Counted from the stretch's first letter, positions 51,369-62,309 are shown. The stretch: 64,000 nucleotides of DNA from Pelomonas asaccharophilus_A (GCF_031458115.1 NZ_JAVDXV010000009.1:62001-126000); one strand, 5' to 3'. Notes: generated by a model not told the origin, from the letters alone. Numbers and translations: made by a program.

Positions 51369-52013
51369 ATGCCGCCCATCCTGCACTTCTCCCGCAACCC
51401 CAACCCGCGCCTGGCCGTCGCGGTGGGTCGACATCTTGCCGCGCCAGTGACGTATGCGTTCGCCGCGCCGCTGGCGCCGGGGCAGGCCGAGAAGTTCCGC
51501 CCCCTGAACCCATCGCTGCGCGTGCCCATCCTTGAGGAAGGCGGCGCGGGATTGTTCGAGGCCGATGCCATCGCCTGCCGGCTGTCGCAGATGGTGGGTT
51601 CGGAGTTCTGGCGCACGGGCGCGGAGCTGCCGGACATGATCCGTTGGGTCAGCTGGGCGCGCAGCAACTTCGCGCACGCCTGCGACGTGGTGCATTTCGA
51701 GCGCGGCACCAAGCAGCGCTACCGGCTGGGCGCGCTGGACGAGGCGCTGCTGGCCAGCGGCCTGGCTCAGTTCCGGCACAGCGCCGCCATCCTGGACGCT
51801 CATCTGGCCAAGCAGGACTGGATGCTGGCCAGCGGCCTCAGCTATGCCGACTTCCGCATGGCCACCTTCCTGCCCTACAACGACGTGGCCCGGCTGCCGC
51901 TGGCCGACTTCCCGGCCGTCGCGGCCTGGAACGAGCGCTTGCTGGCGCTACCGGCCTGGGCAGACCCGTTCGACGGACTGGACGCGCCGGCACTGCCGCC
52001 CATCCCGGGCTGA
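51369..52013 (+). CDS. Glutathione S-transferase family protein
   Basis: A 214-residue GST. The thioredoxin-like half holds LHFSRNPNPRLAVAV at the active site, NPSLRVPILEE (cis-Pro) and LFEADAIACRLSQ (Glu-Ala glutathione-binding motif). The C-terminal helical half has SYADFRMATFLPY with the N-capping Asp. The active-site residue is Ser or Asn rather than Cys. It is unlike the GST at 9377 in sequence, so it is not a recent duplicate. The substrate is unknown. Confidence 0.85.
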   Translation: MPPILHFSRNPNPRLAVAVGRHLAAPVTYAFAAPLAPGQAEKFRPLNPSLRVPILEEGGAGLFEADAIACRLSQMVGSEFWRTGAELPDMIRWVSWARSNFAHACDVVHFERGTKQRYRLGALDEALLASGLAQFRHSAAILDAHLAKQDWMLASGLSYADFRMATFLPYNDVARLPLADFPAVAAWNERLLALPAWADPFDGLDAPALPPIPG

Positions 52014-52117
52014 CGACACTAGCCATCACCTGCACTCATACCCTCATGGACGTCCCGCATGGCCCTTGCGGGACGGCCCGGGGCCGGGCGGGCGGTGTGC
52101 GCTGCAACAATCCGGCC

Positions 52118-53038
52118 ATGACCGTCTCCGTCCGCGTCCTCGCCGCCTCGCTCGTCCTGCTGCTCAGCGCCTGCGCCGCACCCACGCCGCCGGGCCAGCC
52201 GGTGCAGGCCACCACGCCGCCGCCACCGCTACGCACGTCGGCGGGCGACATCCGCGCGCCGCAAATCGACCGCAGCCACACGTCGCAGAACCAGGACAGC
52301 CGCAGCCTGTTCATCGTGCTGCACTACACGGTACTGGACTGGGAGAAGTCGCTGCGCGTGCTGACCACCGGCGGCCAGGTGTCCAGCCACTACCTGGTGC
52401 GCGACAACCCGGCCATCAGCTATGCGCTGGTCGACGAGAACCGCCGCAGCTGGCACGCCGGCGCCAGCTTCTGGGCCGGGCACACCAACCTGAATTCCTC
52501 GTCCATCGGCATAGAGATCGTCAACGCCGGCTATGTGGATGGCCCGGGCGGGCGCGTCTACGCGCCCTTCCCGCAGGCCCAGGTCGACGAGGTCATCGCG
52601 CTGGTGCGCGACATCCAGAAGCGCCACAACGTGCGGCCCGAACGCATCATCGGCCACGCCGACATCGCGCCCGGCCGCAAGCAGGACCCCGGCCCCAACT
52701 TCCCGTGGAAGCAGCTGGCCGACGCGGGCCTGATCCCCTGGCCGGACGGCCCGGCCGTGCTGGTGAAGACGCTGGAGCACGAGGTCGCGCCGCGCGACGT
52801 GGCCTGGCTGCAGGAGCGGCTGACGCGCATCGGCTACAACGTGTCGCGCTCGGGCCAGATGGACACGTTGACCCAGTCGGTCGTGTCCACCTTCCAGATG
52901 AAGTACCGCCCGCGCGACATCTCCGGCACGGTGGACGCCGAGACCGCCGCGCTGATCGAGGTGGCCTCCACACCGGCCACGATGCGCGTGGCCGGCGCGG
53001 GTGACACCGAGACGCGGCCCTACACGTCGCGCTGGTAA
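52118..53038 (+). CDS. N-acetylmuramoyl-L-alanine amidase lipoprotein (AmiD/AmpD-like)
   Basis: A 306-residue lipoprotein (LLLSACAAP, Cys near 21) with an Amidase_2 domain (about 60-210). VLHYTVLDWEKSL gives the first zinc His, YALVDENRRSWHAGASFW the second and IIGHADIAPGRKQDPGPNFP the third plus the catalytic Lys/Asp region. A C-terminal PG_binding_1 domain (about 225-290) follows. It cuts the bond between MurNAc and L-Ala, and as an AmiD-like enzyme would release peptides in the periplasm. Only 9 nt separate it from dppB, so the freed peptides are likely the cargo of that transporter. Confidence 0.92.
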   Translation: MTVSVRVLAASLVLLLSACAAPTPPGQPVQATTPPPPLRTSAGDIRAPQIDRSHTSQNQDSRSLFIVLHYTVLDWEKSLRVLTTGGQVSSHYLVRDNPAISYALVDENRRSWHAGASFWAGHTNLNSSSIGIEIVNAGYVDGPGGRVYAPFPQAQVDEVIALVRDIQKRHNVRPERIIGHADIAPGRKQDPGPNFPWKQLADAGLIPWPDGPAVLVKTLEHEVAPRDVAWLQERLTRIGYNVSRSGQMDTLTQSVVSTFQMKYRPRDISGTVDAETAALIEVASTPATMRVAGAGDTETRPYTSRW

Positions 53039-53047
53039 GTTCGCCCC

Positions 53048-54061
53048 GTGTTCGCCTTCCTGCTCAAACGCCTGGCCACGCTGGTGCCGACGCTGATCGG
53101 CATCACGCTGGTCGCGTTCGGCCTGATCCGCCTGGTGCCCGGCGACCCCATCGAGGTCATGATGGGCGAGCGCCAGCTGGACCCCGAGACGCACGCCGCG
53201 CTGGTCAAGCGCATGGGTCTGGACCAGCCGCTGCCGGTGCAGTACGCGGACTACGTCGGCAAGCTGTTGAAGGGCGACCTGGGCGAGAGCCTGGTCAGCC
53301 GCGAACCGGTCAGCCGGGAGTTCGTTGCGCTGTTCCCGGCCACCGTGGAGCTGGCTTTCGCCGCGCTGCTGTTCGCCGTGGGCTTGGGCTTGCTGCTGGG
53401 TGTCAGCGCGGGGTTGAAGCGCGGTTCGCTGCTGGACCAGGGCGTCATGGGCACGGCCACCATCGGCTATTCCATGCCGGTGTTCTGGTGGGGGCTGATC
53501 CTCATCATGTTCTTCTCGGTGCAGCTGGGCTGGACGCCGGTGTCGGGCCGCATCGGCATCGAGTACGACCCGCCGCGCGTGACCGGCTTCATGCTGATCG
53601 ACGCGTGGCTGTCGGACGAGGAAGGCGCGTTCAAGTCGGCCGTCATGCACCTGATCCTGCCGGCGCTGGTGCTGGGCACCAGCACGCTGGCGGTGGTGGC
53701 GCGCATGACGCGCTCCAGCATGCTGGAGGTGCTGCGCGAGGACTATGTGCGCACCGCGCGCGCCAAGGGCCTGTCGCCGACGCGCGTGGTCGTCGTGCAT
53801 GCGCTGCGCAACGCGCTGATTCCGGTGCTGACGGTGGTGGGCCTGCAGACCGGCAGCCTGCTGGCCGGCGCGGTGCTGACCGAAACCATCTTCTCGTGGC
53901 CCGGCATCGGCAAGTGGCTGATCGACTCCATCGCGCGGCGCGACTATCCCGTCGTGCAGGCCGGCATCCTGATCTCGGCCCTGACCTTCATCGTCGTGAA
54001 CCTGGTGGTGGATGTGCTGTACGGCGTCGTGAACCCGCGCATCCGCGGAGGTGGCCACTGA
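53048..54061 (+). CDS. dppB: Peptide ABC transporter permease DppB-like
   Basis: A 337-residue inner-membrane permease with six TM helices. The family start LLKRLATLVPTLIGITLVAF, the periplasmic RLVPGDPIEVMMGE segment and the EAA loop (EDYVRTARAKGLSP) that docks on the ATPases are all present. The start is GTG 53048. It pairs with DppC, its stop overlapping the next ATG (TGATG). Substrate range (dipeptides, murein peptides) cannot be read directly. Confidence 0.93.
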   Translation: MFAFLLKRLATLVPTLIGITLVAFGLIRLVPGDPIEVMMGERQLDPETHAALVKRMGLDQPLPVQYADYVGKLLKGDLGESLVSREPVSREFVALFPATVELAFAALLFAVGLGLLLGVSAGLKRGSLLDQGVMGTATIGYSMPVFWWGLILIMFFSVQLGWTPVSGRIGIEYDPPRVTGFMLIDAWLSDEEGAFKSAVMHLILPALVLGTSTLAVVARMTRSSMLEVLREDYVRTARAKGLSPTRVVVVHALRNALIPVLTVVGLQTGSLLAGAVLTETIFSWPGIGKWLIDSIARRDYPVVQAGILISALTFIVVNLVVDVLYGVVNPRIRGGGH

Positions 54062-54954
54062 TGAGTGCCGTGCTGATCGAGAAACAGCCCCCAGGCCCTG
54101 CGAAGGAGTTCTGGATCGGTTTCGTCGCCAACCGCGGCGCCTTCATCGCGCTGATCGTGTTCGCCGTCATCGCGCTGGCGTCGCTGCTCGCGCCGCTGAT
54201 CGCGCCGCACGACCCCATCGAGCAGTACCGCGACCACATGCTGACGCCGCCCGTCTGGGCCGATGGCGGCAGCGCACGCTTCCTGCTGGGCACCGATGAG
54301 CTGGGCCGCGACATGCTGAGCCGGCTGCTGCACGGTGGCCGCACATCGCTGGGCATCGGCCTGGCGGCCGTGACGATGTCGCTGCTGCCCGGCGTGCTGC
54401 TGGGCCTGCTGGCGGCGTTCTTCCAGCGCTGGCTGTCGCCGGCCATCATGCGCGTGATGGACATCGTGCTGGCGCTGCCGGCGCTGCTGCTGGCCATCTG
54501 CGTCATCACCATCCTGGGCCCGGGCCTGGTCAACACGGTCATCGCCATCGCCATCGGCGCACTGCCGGGCTATGTGCGGCTGACGCGCGCCGCCGCGCTG
54601 GCCGAGATCGGCCGCGACTACGTGACCGCCAGCCGCGTGGCAGGTGCCGGCGTGTGGCGGCTGATGTTCATCACCGTGCTGCCCAACTGCATGGCGCCGC
54701 TGATCGTCAACGCAACGCTGAGCTTCTCGTCAGCGATTCTCGAAACCGCCGGCCTGGGTTTCCTGGGCCTTGGCGTTCAGGCACCCACGCCCGAGTGGGG
54801 CACGATGCTGTCGGCCGCGCGCGACTACATCACGCGCGCGCCGTGGGTCGTCACGCTGCCGGGCCTGACCATCCTCGTGTCGGTGCTGGCCATCAATCTG
54901 ATGGGCGACGGACTGCGCGACGCGCTGGACCCCAAGCTGAAGAAAGTCTCCTGA
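54061..54954 (+). CDS. dppC: Peptide ABC transporter permease DppC-like
   Basis: A 297-residue permease with six TM helices. FLLGTDELGRDMLSRLLHGG (about 77-96) is the signature of the DppC/OppC type, GRDYVTASRVAGAGVWRLMF is the EAA loop, and ETAGLGFLGLGVQAPTPEWG closes the family pattern. It forms the second half of the membrane channel with DppB. Its stop overlaps the dppD ATG by one base. Confidence 0.93.
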   Translation: MSAVLIEKQPPGPAKEFWIGFVANRGAFIALIVFAVIALASLLAPLIAPHDPIEQYRDHMLTPPVWADGGSARFLLGTDELGRDMLSRLLHGGRTSLGIGLAAVTMSLLPGVLLGLLAAFFQRWLSPAIMRVMDIVLALPALLLAICVITILGPGLVNTVIAIAIGALPGYVRLTRAAALAEIGRDYVTASRVAGAGVWRLMFITVLPNCMAPLIVNATLSFSSAILETAGLGFLGLGVQAPTPEWGTMLSAARDYITRAPWVVTLPGLTILVSVLAINLMGDGLRDALDPKLKKVS

Positions 54955-55896
54955 TGCCTTTGTTGAACATCAGGAACCTGCGCGTCCGGTTCGGCAACTT
55001 CCCCGCCGTCGACGGCGTGGATCTGACGCTGGAAGCCGGCGAGTTGCTGGGCATCGTCGGCGAGTCCGGCTCCGGCAAATCGGTGGGCATGCTGGCCGTG
55101 ATGGGTCTGATCGACGCCCCCGGCGTGGTGACCGCCGACGCGCTGGAGTTCAACGGCCGCGACCTGTTGAAGCTGTCGCCGCGCGAGAAGCGCGAACTCA
55201 TCGGCCGCGACGTGGCCATGGTGTTCCAGGATGCGCTGACCAGCCTGAACCCGAGCTACACGGTGGGCGCCCAGATCGCCGAAGTGCTGAAGGCCCACCT
55301 GGGCCTGCGTGGATCGGCCGCAAAGAAGCGTGTCATCGAACTGCTGGAGCAGGTCGAGATCCCCGACGCGGCCAACCGCGCCAACGCCTACCCGCACCAG
55401 CTGTCCGGCGGCATGAACCAGCGCGTGATGATCGCGATGGCCATTGCCTGCGGCCCCAAGTTGCTGATCGCCGACGAGCCCACGACGGCGCTGGACGTGA
55501 CCATCCAGGCCCAGATCATGGCGCTGCTGCTGAAACTGCAGCGCGAGCAGGGCATGGGCCTCATCATGATCACGCACGACCTCGCCATCGTGGCCGAGAT
55601 GGCCCAGCGCGTGGCGGTCATGTACGCCGGCCAGGTCGTCGAGACCGGTCCCGTGCCCGACCTGTTCGACGCGCCGCGCCACCCATACACGAACGCGCTG
55701 CTGGCCGCGATTCCCGAACACAACAAGGGCGCGACACGGCTGTCGGCGCTGCCCGGCATCGTGCCCGGCGCGCTGGACCGGCCGGCGGGCTGCCTGCTGT
55801 CGCCGCGCTGCCCGCGCGTGCAGCCCAGGTGCGTGGCCGAACGGCCGGCACTGGAGAACGGCGTGCGCTGCTTCTTCCCCGTCGAGGAGGCGGCCC

Positions 55897-55904
<8 letters not shown>
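54954..55904 (+). CDS. dppD: Peptide ABC transporter ATPase DppD-like
   Basis: A 316-residue ATPase. Walker A is GESGSGKS (about 36-43), the signature LSGGMNQR (about 147-154), Walker B LLIADEPTTALD and the switch His in ITHDLAI. The C-terminal oligopeptide-transporter extension with CPRVQPRC, which holds iron-sulfur-type Cys in DppD/OppD proteins, is present. It overlaps dppF by 8 nt. It energises transport together with DppF. Confidence 0.94.
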
Positions 55905-56856
<952 letters not shown>

Positions 56857-57016
56857 GCGCCGGCTGCGTGGCGGGCATAACCGCCATGCATGGCCCGGGG
56901 CCATACCGTGATGCGCCAAGTGTTGCTGCGGTGCCGACTTCGCGCGCTTGACCTCTGACATGCCGTGACTTGGGTCGCAAGAATCTTTGCATTCGGCAAC
57001 GCGAGGAAAAACGACC

Positions 57017-60013
57017 ATGAAGTTCCAGCCCACTCCCATCGCCTGCGGCCTGGCCGGCCTGCTGCTCAGCCTGCAAGGCGCCGCCCTGGCCCAGCAAGCC
57101 ACCGAGACCCAGGCGGAAAAGGACGCCAAGGCCAAGCAGCAACTGGAAGCCGTGGTCATCACCGGCATCCGCGCGTCGCTGGAAAGCTCGCTGGATGCCA
57201 AGCGCAACGCGTCGGGCAACGTCGATGTCATCAGCGCGCTGGAAGTGGGCAAGATGCCCGACAAGAACCTGGCCGACTCGCTGCAGCGCGTCGTCGGCGT
57301 GGCCGTTCGCACGGACTACGACGAGGCCGAGAAGGTCTCCATGCGCGGCACCAACCCGGACATGTCGCTGATCCTGTTCAACGGCCACACCGTCTCGGGC
57401 GGCGACTGGTATCTGTCCGACCAGGCTTCCAGCAGCCGCTCCACCAGCCTGTCGCTGATGCCGTCATCGGTTCTGAACCGAGCCACTGTCCACAAGACGT
57501 CCCGCGCCGACATCGTCGACGGCGGCCTGGCCGGCACCATCAACGTGACGACCCGCCGGCCGCTCGACGCGCCCAAGGGCTTCAGCGGCTCGGTGCGCGC
57601 CGGCGCGGTCTATGCCGACCTGCCGGGCAAGAGCAGCCCACAGCTCAACGCCAACCTGAACTGGAAGAACGAGGACAGCACACTGGCCTTCATCGGCCAG
57701 GTGTTCGCCGAGAAGCGCTATCTGCGCCGCGACACCGCGTCGCGCTTCGCCTACGGCGCCAACTCCGGCTGGGACCAGATCAACACCGCCACGATGCTGG
57801 GCATCACCGACGCGTCGCTGGCCGGCACCGGCCTGAAGGCATCGGACCTGAACGGCGTGCGCCTGCCGGGTTCCATGTCCACCGAGTTCGTCGAAGGCGT
57901 GCGTGACCGCAAGGGCGGCATGTTCTCCGGCCAGCTCAAGCCCACGGCCAGCACCGAGGTCGGCGTGACCGGCTTCTATTCCAAGATGGAAGCCTCCAAC
58001 TTCGGCCGCGCGACCATGGGCGCGATCTACCAGATGCTGGCCGGCCAGGCCGGCCCGCTGGGCGGCACCACGGCCACCAATGTGGGCGGCCAGCGCGTCT
58101 ACGCGTCGATCAAGAACCCGGTCATTGCCGAGGAAACGACCGTCTACGGCCACAAGCTGCGCGTGCTGAAGTCCGCCGAGATCTCCTACGCCAACGGCCT
58201 GCCGGCCCAGTACGTGGGCGACTCGGAAGGCTTCTACCGCAGCGGCGCCTATGCCAGCTCGGGCTTCCTGGACCTGAACGGCAAGTGGGTCGTCAGCGAC
58301 CGCCTGACGCTGAAAGGCCTGCTGAGCACGACCAAGGGCATAGGCCACACCGACATGGACCGCGGCCTGACCTTCTCGCGCTACGGCCAAGGCATCAAGT
58401 ACGCCTTCACCGATCTCGAGAAGGCGCCTGACTTCAGCTGGATCAACGCCGGCAGCGGCACCGCGCCGCTGGCCAGCACCGCACCTGCGGGCACGCCTGG
58501 CTACCGTTTGACTGGCCGCAGCGGCATGAACCGCTATCACACCATCGACAGCGAGAAGAGCTTCGCCATCGACGGTGAGTACACGCAGGACAGCGGCATC
58601 TTCAGCTCGCTGGCCTTCGGCTTCCGCAATGCCGACCATCGTCGCCAGTACGGCCTGTCCACGGTAGCCGCCAAGACCAACGTCATCACCCCGATCGACC
58701 CCGCCCAGGCCGTGCCCTACCCGGGCGACTTCGGCCAGTACCTCGGCGGCAACATCGACAACTCCGGCTTCTATTTCTCGCGCGAGTTCCTGACCCAGTA
58801 CTTCGACACCAACCTGGCCAAGCAGACCAACTCGCAATGGGAGCGGCGCATCGCCAACTCCATCGACCTGCGCGAGATCCAGAGCGCGGCCTACCTGATG
58901 CAGAACCTGGACGCGGGGCGGCTGACGGGCGACGTTGGCGTGCGGCTGGTGCGCACGGCGGTCACGTCGCGCACCCCAGTGCCCATCCCGGCCGGTCAGT
59001 GCCTGCGCATCGAGCCGGGCAAGCCCCTCGTTCCCTGCGCGGCCTATCCGGACGCCATCATCGACGTCAGCGAAGGCCAGCCCTACTACGACGGCGTGGC
59101 CTTCAACGGCGCTACCGGCACCATCTACCGCAAGGAGACCACCAAGCGGGTCTTCGACGACATCCTGCCCAGCCTGAACCTGCGCTACAACTTCGGCAAC
59201 GACATCATCGGCCGCCTGGGCCTGTCCAAGACCATCGGTCGCCAGAACTACAACCTCTACGGCGCCACCTACTCCGGCCAGACCTGCACCTCGCAGGGCT
59301 GCACGGTCACAGGCCCCAACCCCAACCTGAAGCCGCTGAGCGCACGCAACCTGGACATCTCGCTGGCCTGGTACTACGCCAAGCGCTCCATGCTGGCGCT
59401 GAACCTCTTCAGCTCGCTGATCGACGGCTACGCCAAGACCGGTGGCACCTCGTCGGGCCAGACGGTGGAGCTGTACGACGGCTCGACCAACACCTATCGC
59501 ACGTACATGATCAACAGCTCCACGCAGCAGAAGGCCCGCATCCGCGGCGCCGAGCTGGCCTGGGAGCAGCCGCTGTGGTGGGGCTTCGGCTTCCAGTCCA
59601 ACGCCAGCTACGCCGAAACCCGCGTGGAAGACGGCCGCCCGATGAACGGCGCCTCCAAGCTCGCCGGCAACCTGGGCGTGTACTGGGAGAACGACGTGTT
59701 CAGCGCCCGCCTCGTCTACAACTACCGCGGCGACTATGTGTCGAGCACGACGGCGCCCGGCCCCACGGCCAACAGCCAGGGCATGTCCACCATCGGCGGC
59801 GTGCTGATGCCCAGCGCCCCCACCATCGCCGCGCCGGTGTCCAGCGTGGCCTTCTCGGCCAACTACGACATCACACCACAGCTGCAGCTCGCCTTCAGCG
59901 CCACCAACCTGACCAACCCGGTGCGCGCGACCTACCGCTACAGCGAAGCCGAGCAGCAGAAGGTGGACGCCAGCGGCCGCCAGTACTACCTGGAAGCACG
60001 CTACAAGTTCTGA
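57017..60013 (+). CDS. Large TonB-dependent receptor, carbohydrate type
   Basis: A 998-residue outer-membrane receptor. The signal peptide ends ALAQQ. The plug starts VVITGIRASLESSLDAKRNA and includes VDVISALEVGKMPDKNLADS and SLMPSSVLNRATVHKTS, the hallmark of the Xanthomonas/Caulobacter-type receptors tied to complex carbohydrates. The barrel ends EARYKF. No CAZyme or regulator gene is adjacent; the GH5 and PL3 genes lie 8-18 kb away, so the substrate is uncertain. A strong terminator follows. Confidence 0.93.
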   Translation: MKFQPTPIACGLAGLLLSLQGAALAQQATETQAEKDAKAKQQLEAVVITGIRASLESSLDAKRNASGNVDVISALEVGKMPDKNLADSLQRVVGVAVRTDYDEAEKVSMRGTNPDMSLILFNGHTVSGGDWYLSDQASSSRSTSLSLMPSSVLNRATVHKTSRADIVDGGLAGTINVTTRRPLDAPKGFSGSVRAGAVYADLPGKSSPQLNANLNWKNEDSTLAFIGQVFAEKRYLRRDTASRFAYGANSGWDQINTATMLGITDASLAGTGLKASDLNGVRLPGSMSTEFVEGVRDRKGGMFSGQLKPTASTEVGVTGFYSKMEASNFGRATMGAIYQMLAGQAGPLGGTTATNVGGQRVYASIKNPVIAEETTVYGHKLRVLKSAEISYANGLPAQYVGDSEGFYRSGAYASSGFLDLNGKWVVSDRLTLKGLLSTTKGIGHTDMDRGLTFSRYGQGIKYAFTDLEKAPDFSWINAGSGTAPLASTAPAGTPGYRLTGRSGMNRYHTIDSEKSFAIDGEYTQDSGIFSSLAFGFRNADHRRQYGLSTVAAKTNVITPIDPAQAVPYPGDFGQYLGGNIDNSGFYFSREFLTQYFDTNLAKQTNSQWERRIANSIDLREIQSAAYLMQNLDAGRLTGDVGVRLVRTAVTSRTPVPIPAGQCLRIEPGKPLVPCAAYPDAIIDVSEGQPYYDGVAFNGATGTIYRKETTKRVFDDILPSLNLRYNFGNDIIGRLGLSKTIGRQNYNLYGATYSGQTCTSQGCTVTGPNPNLKPLSARNLDISLAWYYAKRSMLALNLFSSLIDGYAKTGGTSSGQTVELYDGSTNTYRTYMINSSTQQKARIRGAELAWEQPLWWGFGFQSNASYAETRVEDGRPMNGASKLAGNLGVYWENDVFSARLVYNYRGDYVSSTTAPGPTANSQGMSTIGGVLMPSAPTIAAPVSSVAFSANYDITPQLQLAFSATNLTNPVRATYRYSEAEQQKVDASGRQYYLEARYKF

Positions 60014-60030
60014 GCGCCCTCGCCATGAGA

Positions 60031-60062
60031 AAGGGCCGGCATCCGCCGGCCCTTTTGCTTTT
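60031..60062 (+). terminator. Rho-independent terminator after the TonB receptor
   Basis: AAGGGCCGGC (60031-60040) pairs with GCCGGCCCTT (60045-60054) around an ATCC loop, followed by TTGCTTTT. The 10-bp stem and T-rich tail are textbook. It lies 18 nt after the stop codon and could serve both strands. Confidence 0.9.
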
Positions 60063-60077
60063 CAGGCAAGAAGCCGC

Positions 60078-60338
60078 TTAGCGGTTGCGCTTCTTCGCGA
60101 CTTCGTTGCCGACGACACCGCCGGCTGCAGCGCCGATGGCCGCGCCGGCGGTCGTGCCGGTCACGGCACCGCCGACGATGGCGCCAGCGGTTGCGCCGAC
60201 GACGGTGCTGGTTTCACGCGACGACATGCCGGCGCAGGCGGTCAACGCCAGCGTGGCGGCAGCGGCCAGGGAGACGACCGTCACGCGCCAGTAGGCGCCG
60301 GTCGCGGGGGTGTTCTCGGTGTGCAGTTCGGTGTTCAT
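60078..60338 (-). CDS. Glycine-zipper small lipoprotein
   Basis: An 86-residue protein with an N-terminal hydrophobic segment ending LALTACAGM, which is a lipobox (Cys near 34), though the preceding n-region is long. The Gly-zipper ATAGAIVGGAVTGTTAGAAI continues to about residue 78, and the end is basic (KKRNR). Glycine-zipper proteins of the OsmB/SlyB type insert in or associate with the outer membrane and are often stress-induced. ATG 60338 is chosen over 60380 because it has GGACC upstream and the family length. Confidence 0.78.
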   Translation of the reverse strand: MNTELHTENTPATGAYWRVTVVSLAAAATLALTACAGMSSRETSTVVGATAGAIVGGAVTGTTAGAAIGAAAGGVVGNEVAKKRNR

Positions 60339-60519
60339 GATCGGGTCCTTTCCGGGTGATGCTCGGGGGATGCCGTGCATGTCTCCACTTTCGTCGCCGG
60401 CCGCACCGCGCGGGGCCAGCGGGCGGGCCGACGCGGCGTCGGACGCTGCCTACCGGAAATGAAAGAGCCACCCGACAGGGTGGCTCCGGCGTCCGACGAC
60501 TGGCGTCGGAACGATGCGA

Positions 60520-60825
60520 TCAGGCCTTGGGTGCGCTCGCGGCGTCGGCCGTGCACTTCTTGATGTGCGCCTTGGCCGCCGCGCCATGCAGCTTCTTGTC
60601 GGCGGCCGACTTCTCGCAGGCGGCGTTGCCGGCCGCCGGGGCAGCGGCGGCGCCCTTGGCGGACAGGCACTCCTTCATGAAGGCCTTGCGCTCGTCGCCC
60701 TTCTTGTCGCCGGCGTCCTTGTTGCAGGTGGCCATCTTGGACTGCTGCGCCGTGGGCGCCTTGTCGGCGGCCTGGGCAGCCAGCGCGGCACAGCCGAGGA
60801 CGATGGCGAGAGAGATGCGTTTCAT
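60520..60825 (-). CDS. psiF: PsiF-repeat protein
   Basis: A 101-residue exported protein with a signal peptide (to AAQA). Two PsiF repeats contain paired Cys: MATCNKDAGDKKGDERKAF with KECLSAKG, and AACEKSAADKKLHGAAAK with IKKCTAD. PsiF was first seen as a phosphate-starvation-inducible protein in E. coli, but no function is known. No phosphate-box promoter is evident. The gene is expressed toward the glycine-zipper gene. Confidence 0.88.
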   Translation of the reverse strand: MKRISLAIVLGCAALAAQAADKAPTAQQSKMATCNKDAGDKKGDERKAFMKECLSAKGAAAAPAAGNAACEKSAADKKLHGAAAKAHIKKCTADAASAPKA

Positions 60826-60919
60826 CGGGGAACTCCTTCCTCTGGAGGATGATGGGCCGATTGATTCAAGCATGACCGCGTGACGCTGCCAAGCGAGGCA
60901 ATGCCCGCCGTCAGCCAAA

Positions 60920-62278
60920 TCACAGGATGCGTCGCGGGTGCGCCAAGGCCTCGTGCGCCGCGTGCAGCCGTCGCACCAGCACGCGGATGAAGCCGCGGTC
61001 GAAGCGGTGCTGGCACTCGGGGCTCAGCTGGCCCAGCGACTCGGGCGTGAAGCACAGCGTCGTGCACTCCTGGCTGACCTTGATGTCGGTGCTGTGGCGG
61101 CGCAGGTCGGGGTTGGGCGCCAGATAGGCCATCTCGCCCACCGACGTGCCCTGCCCCAGCGTGGCCACCAGCCGGCCCTCGCGGAACACCTCCACCTCGC
61201 CCTGCGCAATGATGTGGAAGCTGTTGCCCTCCTGGCCGCGCTTGAACAAGGCGTGGCCCAGCGGGTAGCGCTTCCAGCGCGCGCGCCGCACCACCTCCCA
61301 CAGCTGCACGTCGCCGAACTCGGCGAAGAACTCCAGCGCGCGCAGCATGTTGAAGCGCTCCGAATCACGCACCTCGCCGAGCCGGTTCATCGGCACCTGC
61401 TGGCCGGCCACCAGCGCCGACAAGGCCTGGGCGAAGCTGTCCCAGTCGGCGAAGCGCTCCTGCGGATGCTTGGCCAGCGCGCGCAGCACCACGGCGTCCA
61501 ATGCCTCGGTGACGCCCTGGCGCTGGCCCGTCAGCGGCGTCGGCGCCTGGTGGTAGATTTGGTGCATCAGCGCCATCTGGTGCTGGGCCTCGAACGGCGG
61601 GCGGCCGGCGATGAGGTTGTAGACCACGGCGCCCAGCGCGTAGATGTCGGCGCGGCAATCCACGTCGCCACCGTCGATTTGCTCGGGCGGCATGTAGGCC
61701 AGCGAACCCACACGGTGGATCTGCGTGGCGTCGGCATTCAGGTTCAGCGCCGAGCCGAAGTCGCTGACCTTCACATCCACCACCTGGCCTGCACCATCCA
61801 GCACGGCCAGCAGGTTGGCCGGCTTCACGTCGCGGTGGATCAGCCCCTGGCGGAACACATAGCCCAGCGCCATCGCGCATTTGAAGGCCAGTTCGACGAT
61901 CTGCTCCAGCGGCAGCAGCCGGTCGTTGCGGCAGAAGTGCTTCAGCGTCACGCCCGGCACGTATTCCATGACCAGATAGGGCGAGGCGTCCTCGGACACC
62001 GCGTCCAGGATGGCCACGACGTTGGGGTGGTGCAGCCGCCCGGCCAGCGCGGCCTCGGCGCTGAAGAAGCGGTTGCTGAAATCGCTGGACGGCGCATCGG
62101 CCGGCGGCGCCCAGGCGCGCATGCGCTTGATGGCCACCTCGCGCCCATCGCCCTGATCCTGGAATGGATCGCGCGCCAGGAACACATCGCTGGTGGCGCC
62201 CTCGCCCAGGCGCTTGAGCACCTGGTAGCGGCCGATGTGGGTGGGCAGGTCGTCTGCGGGGGCGGTCACGCGGGGCAT
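60920..62278 (-). CDS. Ser/Thr protein kinase fused to a cyclic-nucleotide-binding domain
   Basis: A 452-residue cytoplasmic protein. The kinase domain (about 15-275) has GEGATSDVFLA (glycine loop), VAIKRM (Lys), LIHRDVKPANLL (catalytic loop), VSDFGSA (DFG) and YMPPEQ (P+1 region). A cNMP-binding-like domain follows (about 330-430) with SFHIIAQGEVEVFREGRL and GTSVGEMAYLAPNPD. All catalytic residues are present. No TM segment exists, unlike PknB-type kinases. A second messenger may switch the kinase. ATG 62278 is preferred to 62323. Confidence 0.92.
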   Translation of the reverse strand: MPRVTAPADDLPTHIGRYQVLKRLGEGATSDVFLARDPFQDQGDGREVAIKRMRAWAPPADAPSSDFSNRFFSAEAALAGRLHHPNVVAILDAVSEDASPYLVMEYVPGVTLKHFCRNDRLLPLEQIVELAFKCAMALGYVFRQGLIHRDVKPANLLAVLDGAGQVVDVKVSDFGSALNLNADATQIHRVGSLAYMPPEQIDGGDVDCRADIYALGAVVYNLIAGRPPFEAQHQMALMHQIYHQAPTPLTGQRQGVTEALDAVVLRALAKHPQERFADWDSFAQALSALVAGQQVPMNRLGEVRDSERFNMLRALEFFAEFGDVQLWEVVRRARWKRYPLGHALFKRGQEGNSFHIIAQGEVEVFREGRLVATLGQGTSVGEMAYLAPNPDLRRHSTDIKVSQECTTLCFTPESLGQLSPECQHRFDRGFIRVLVRRLHAAHEALAHPRRIL

Positions 62279-62309
62279 GATACGGGCCGCTTCCGTGGAG
62301 ACCTGTCCC

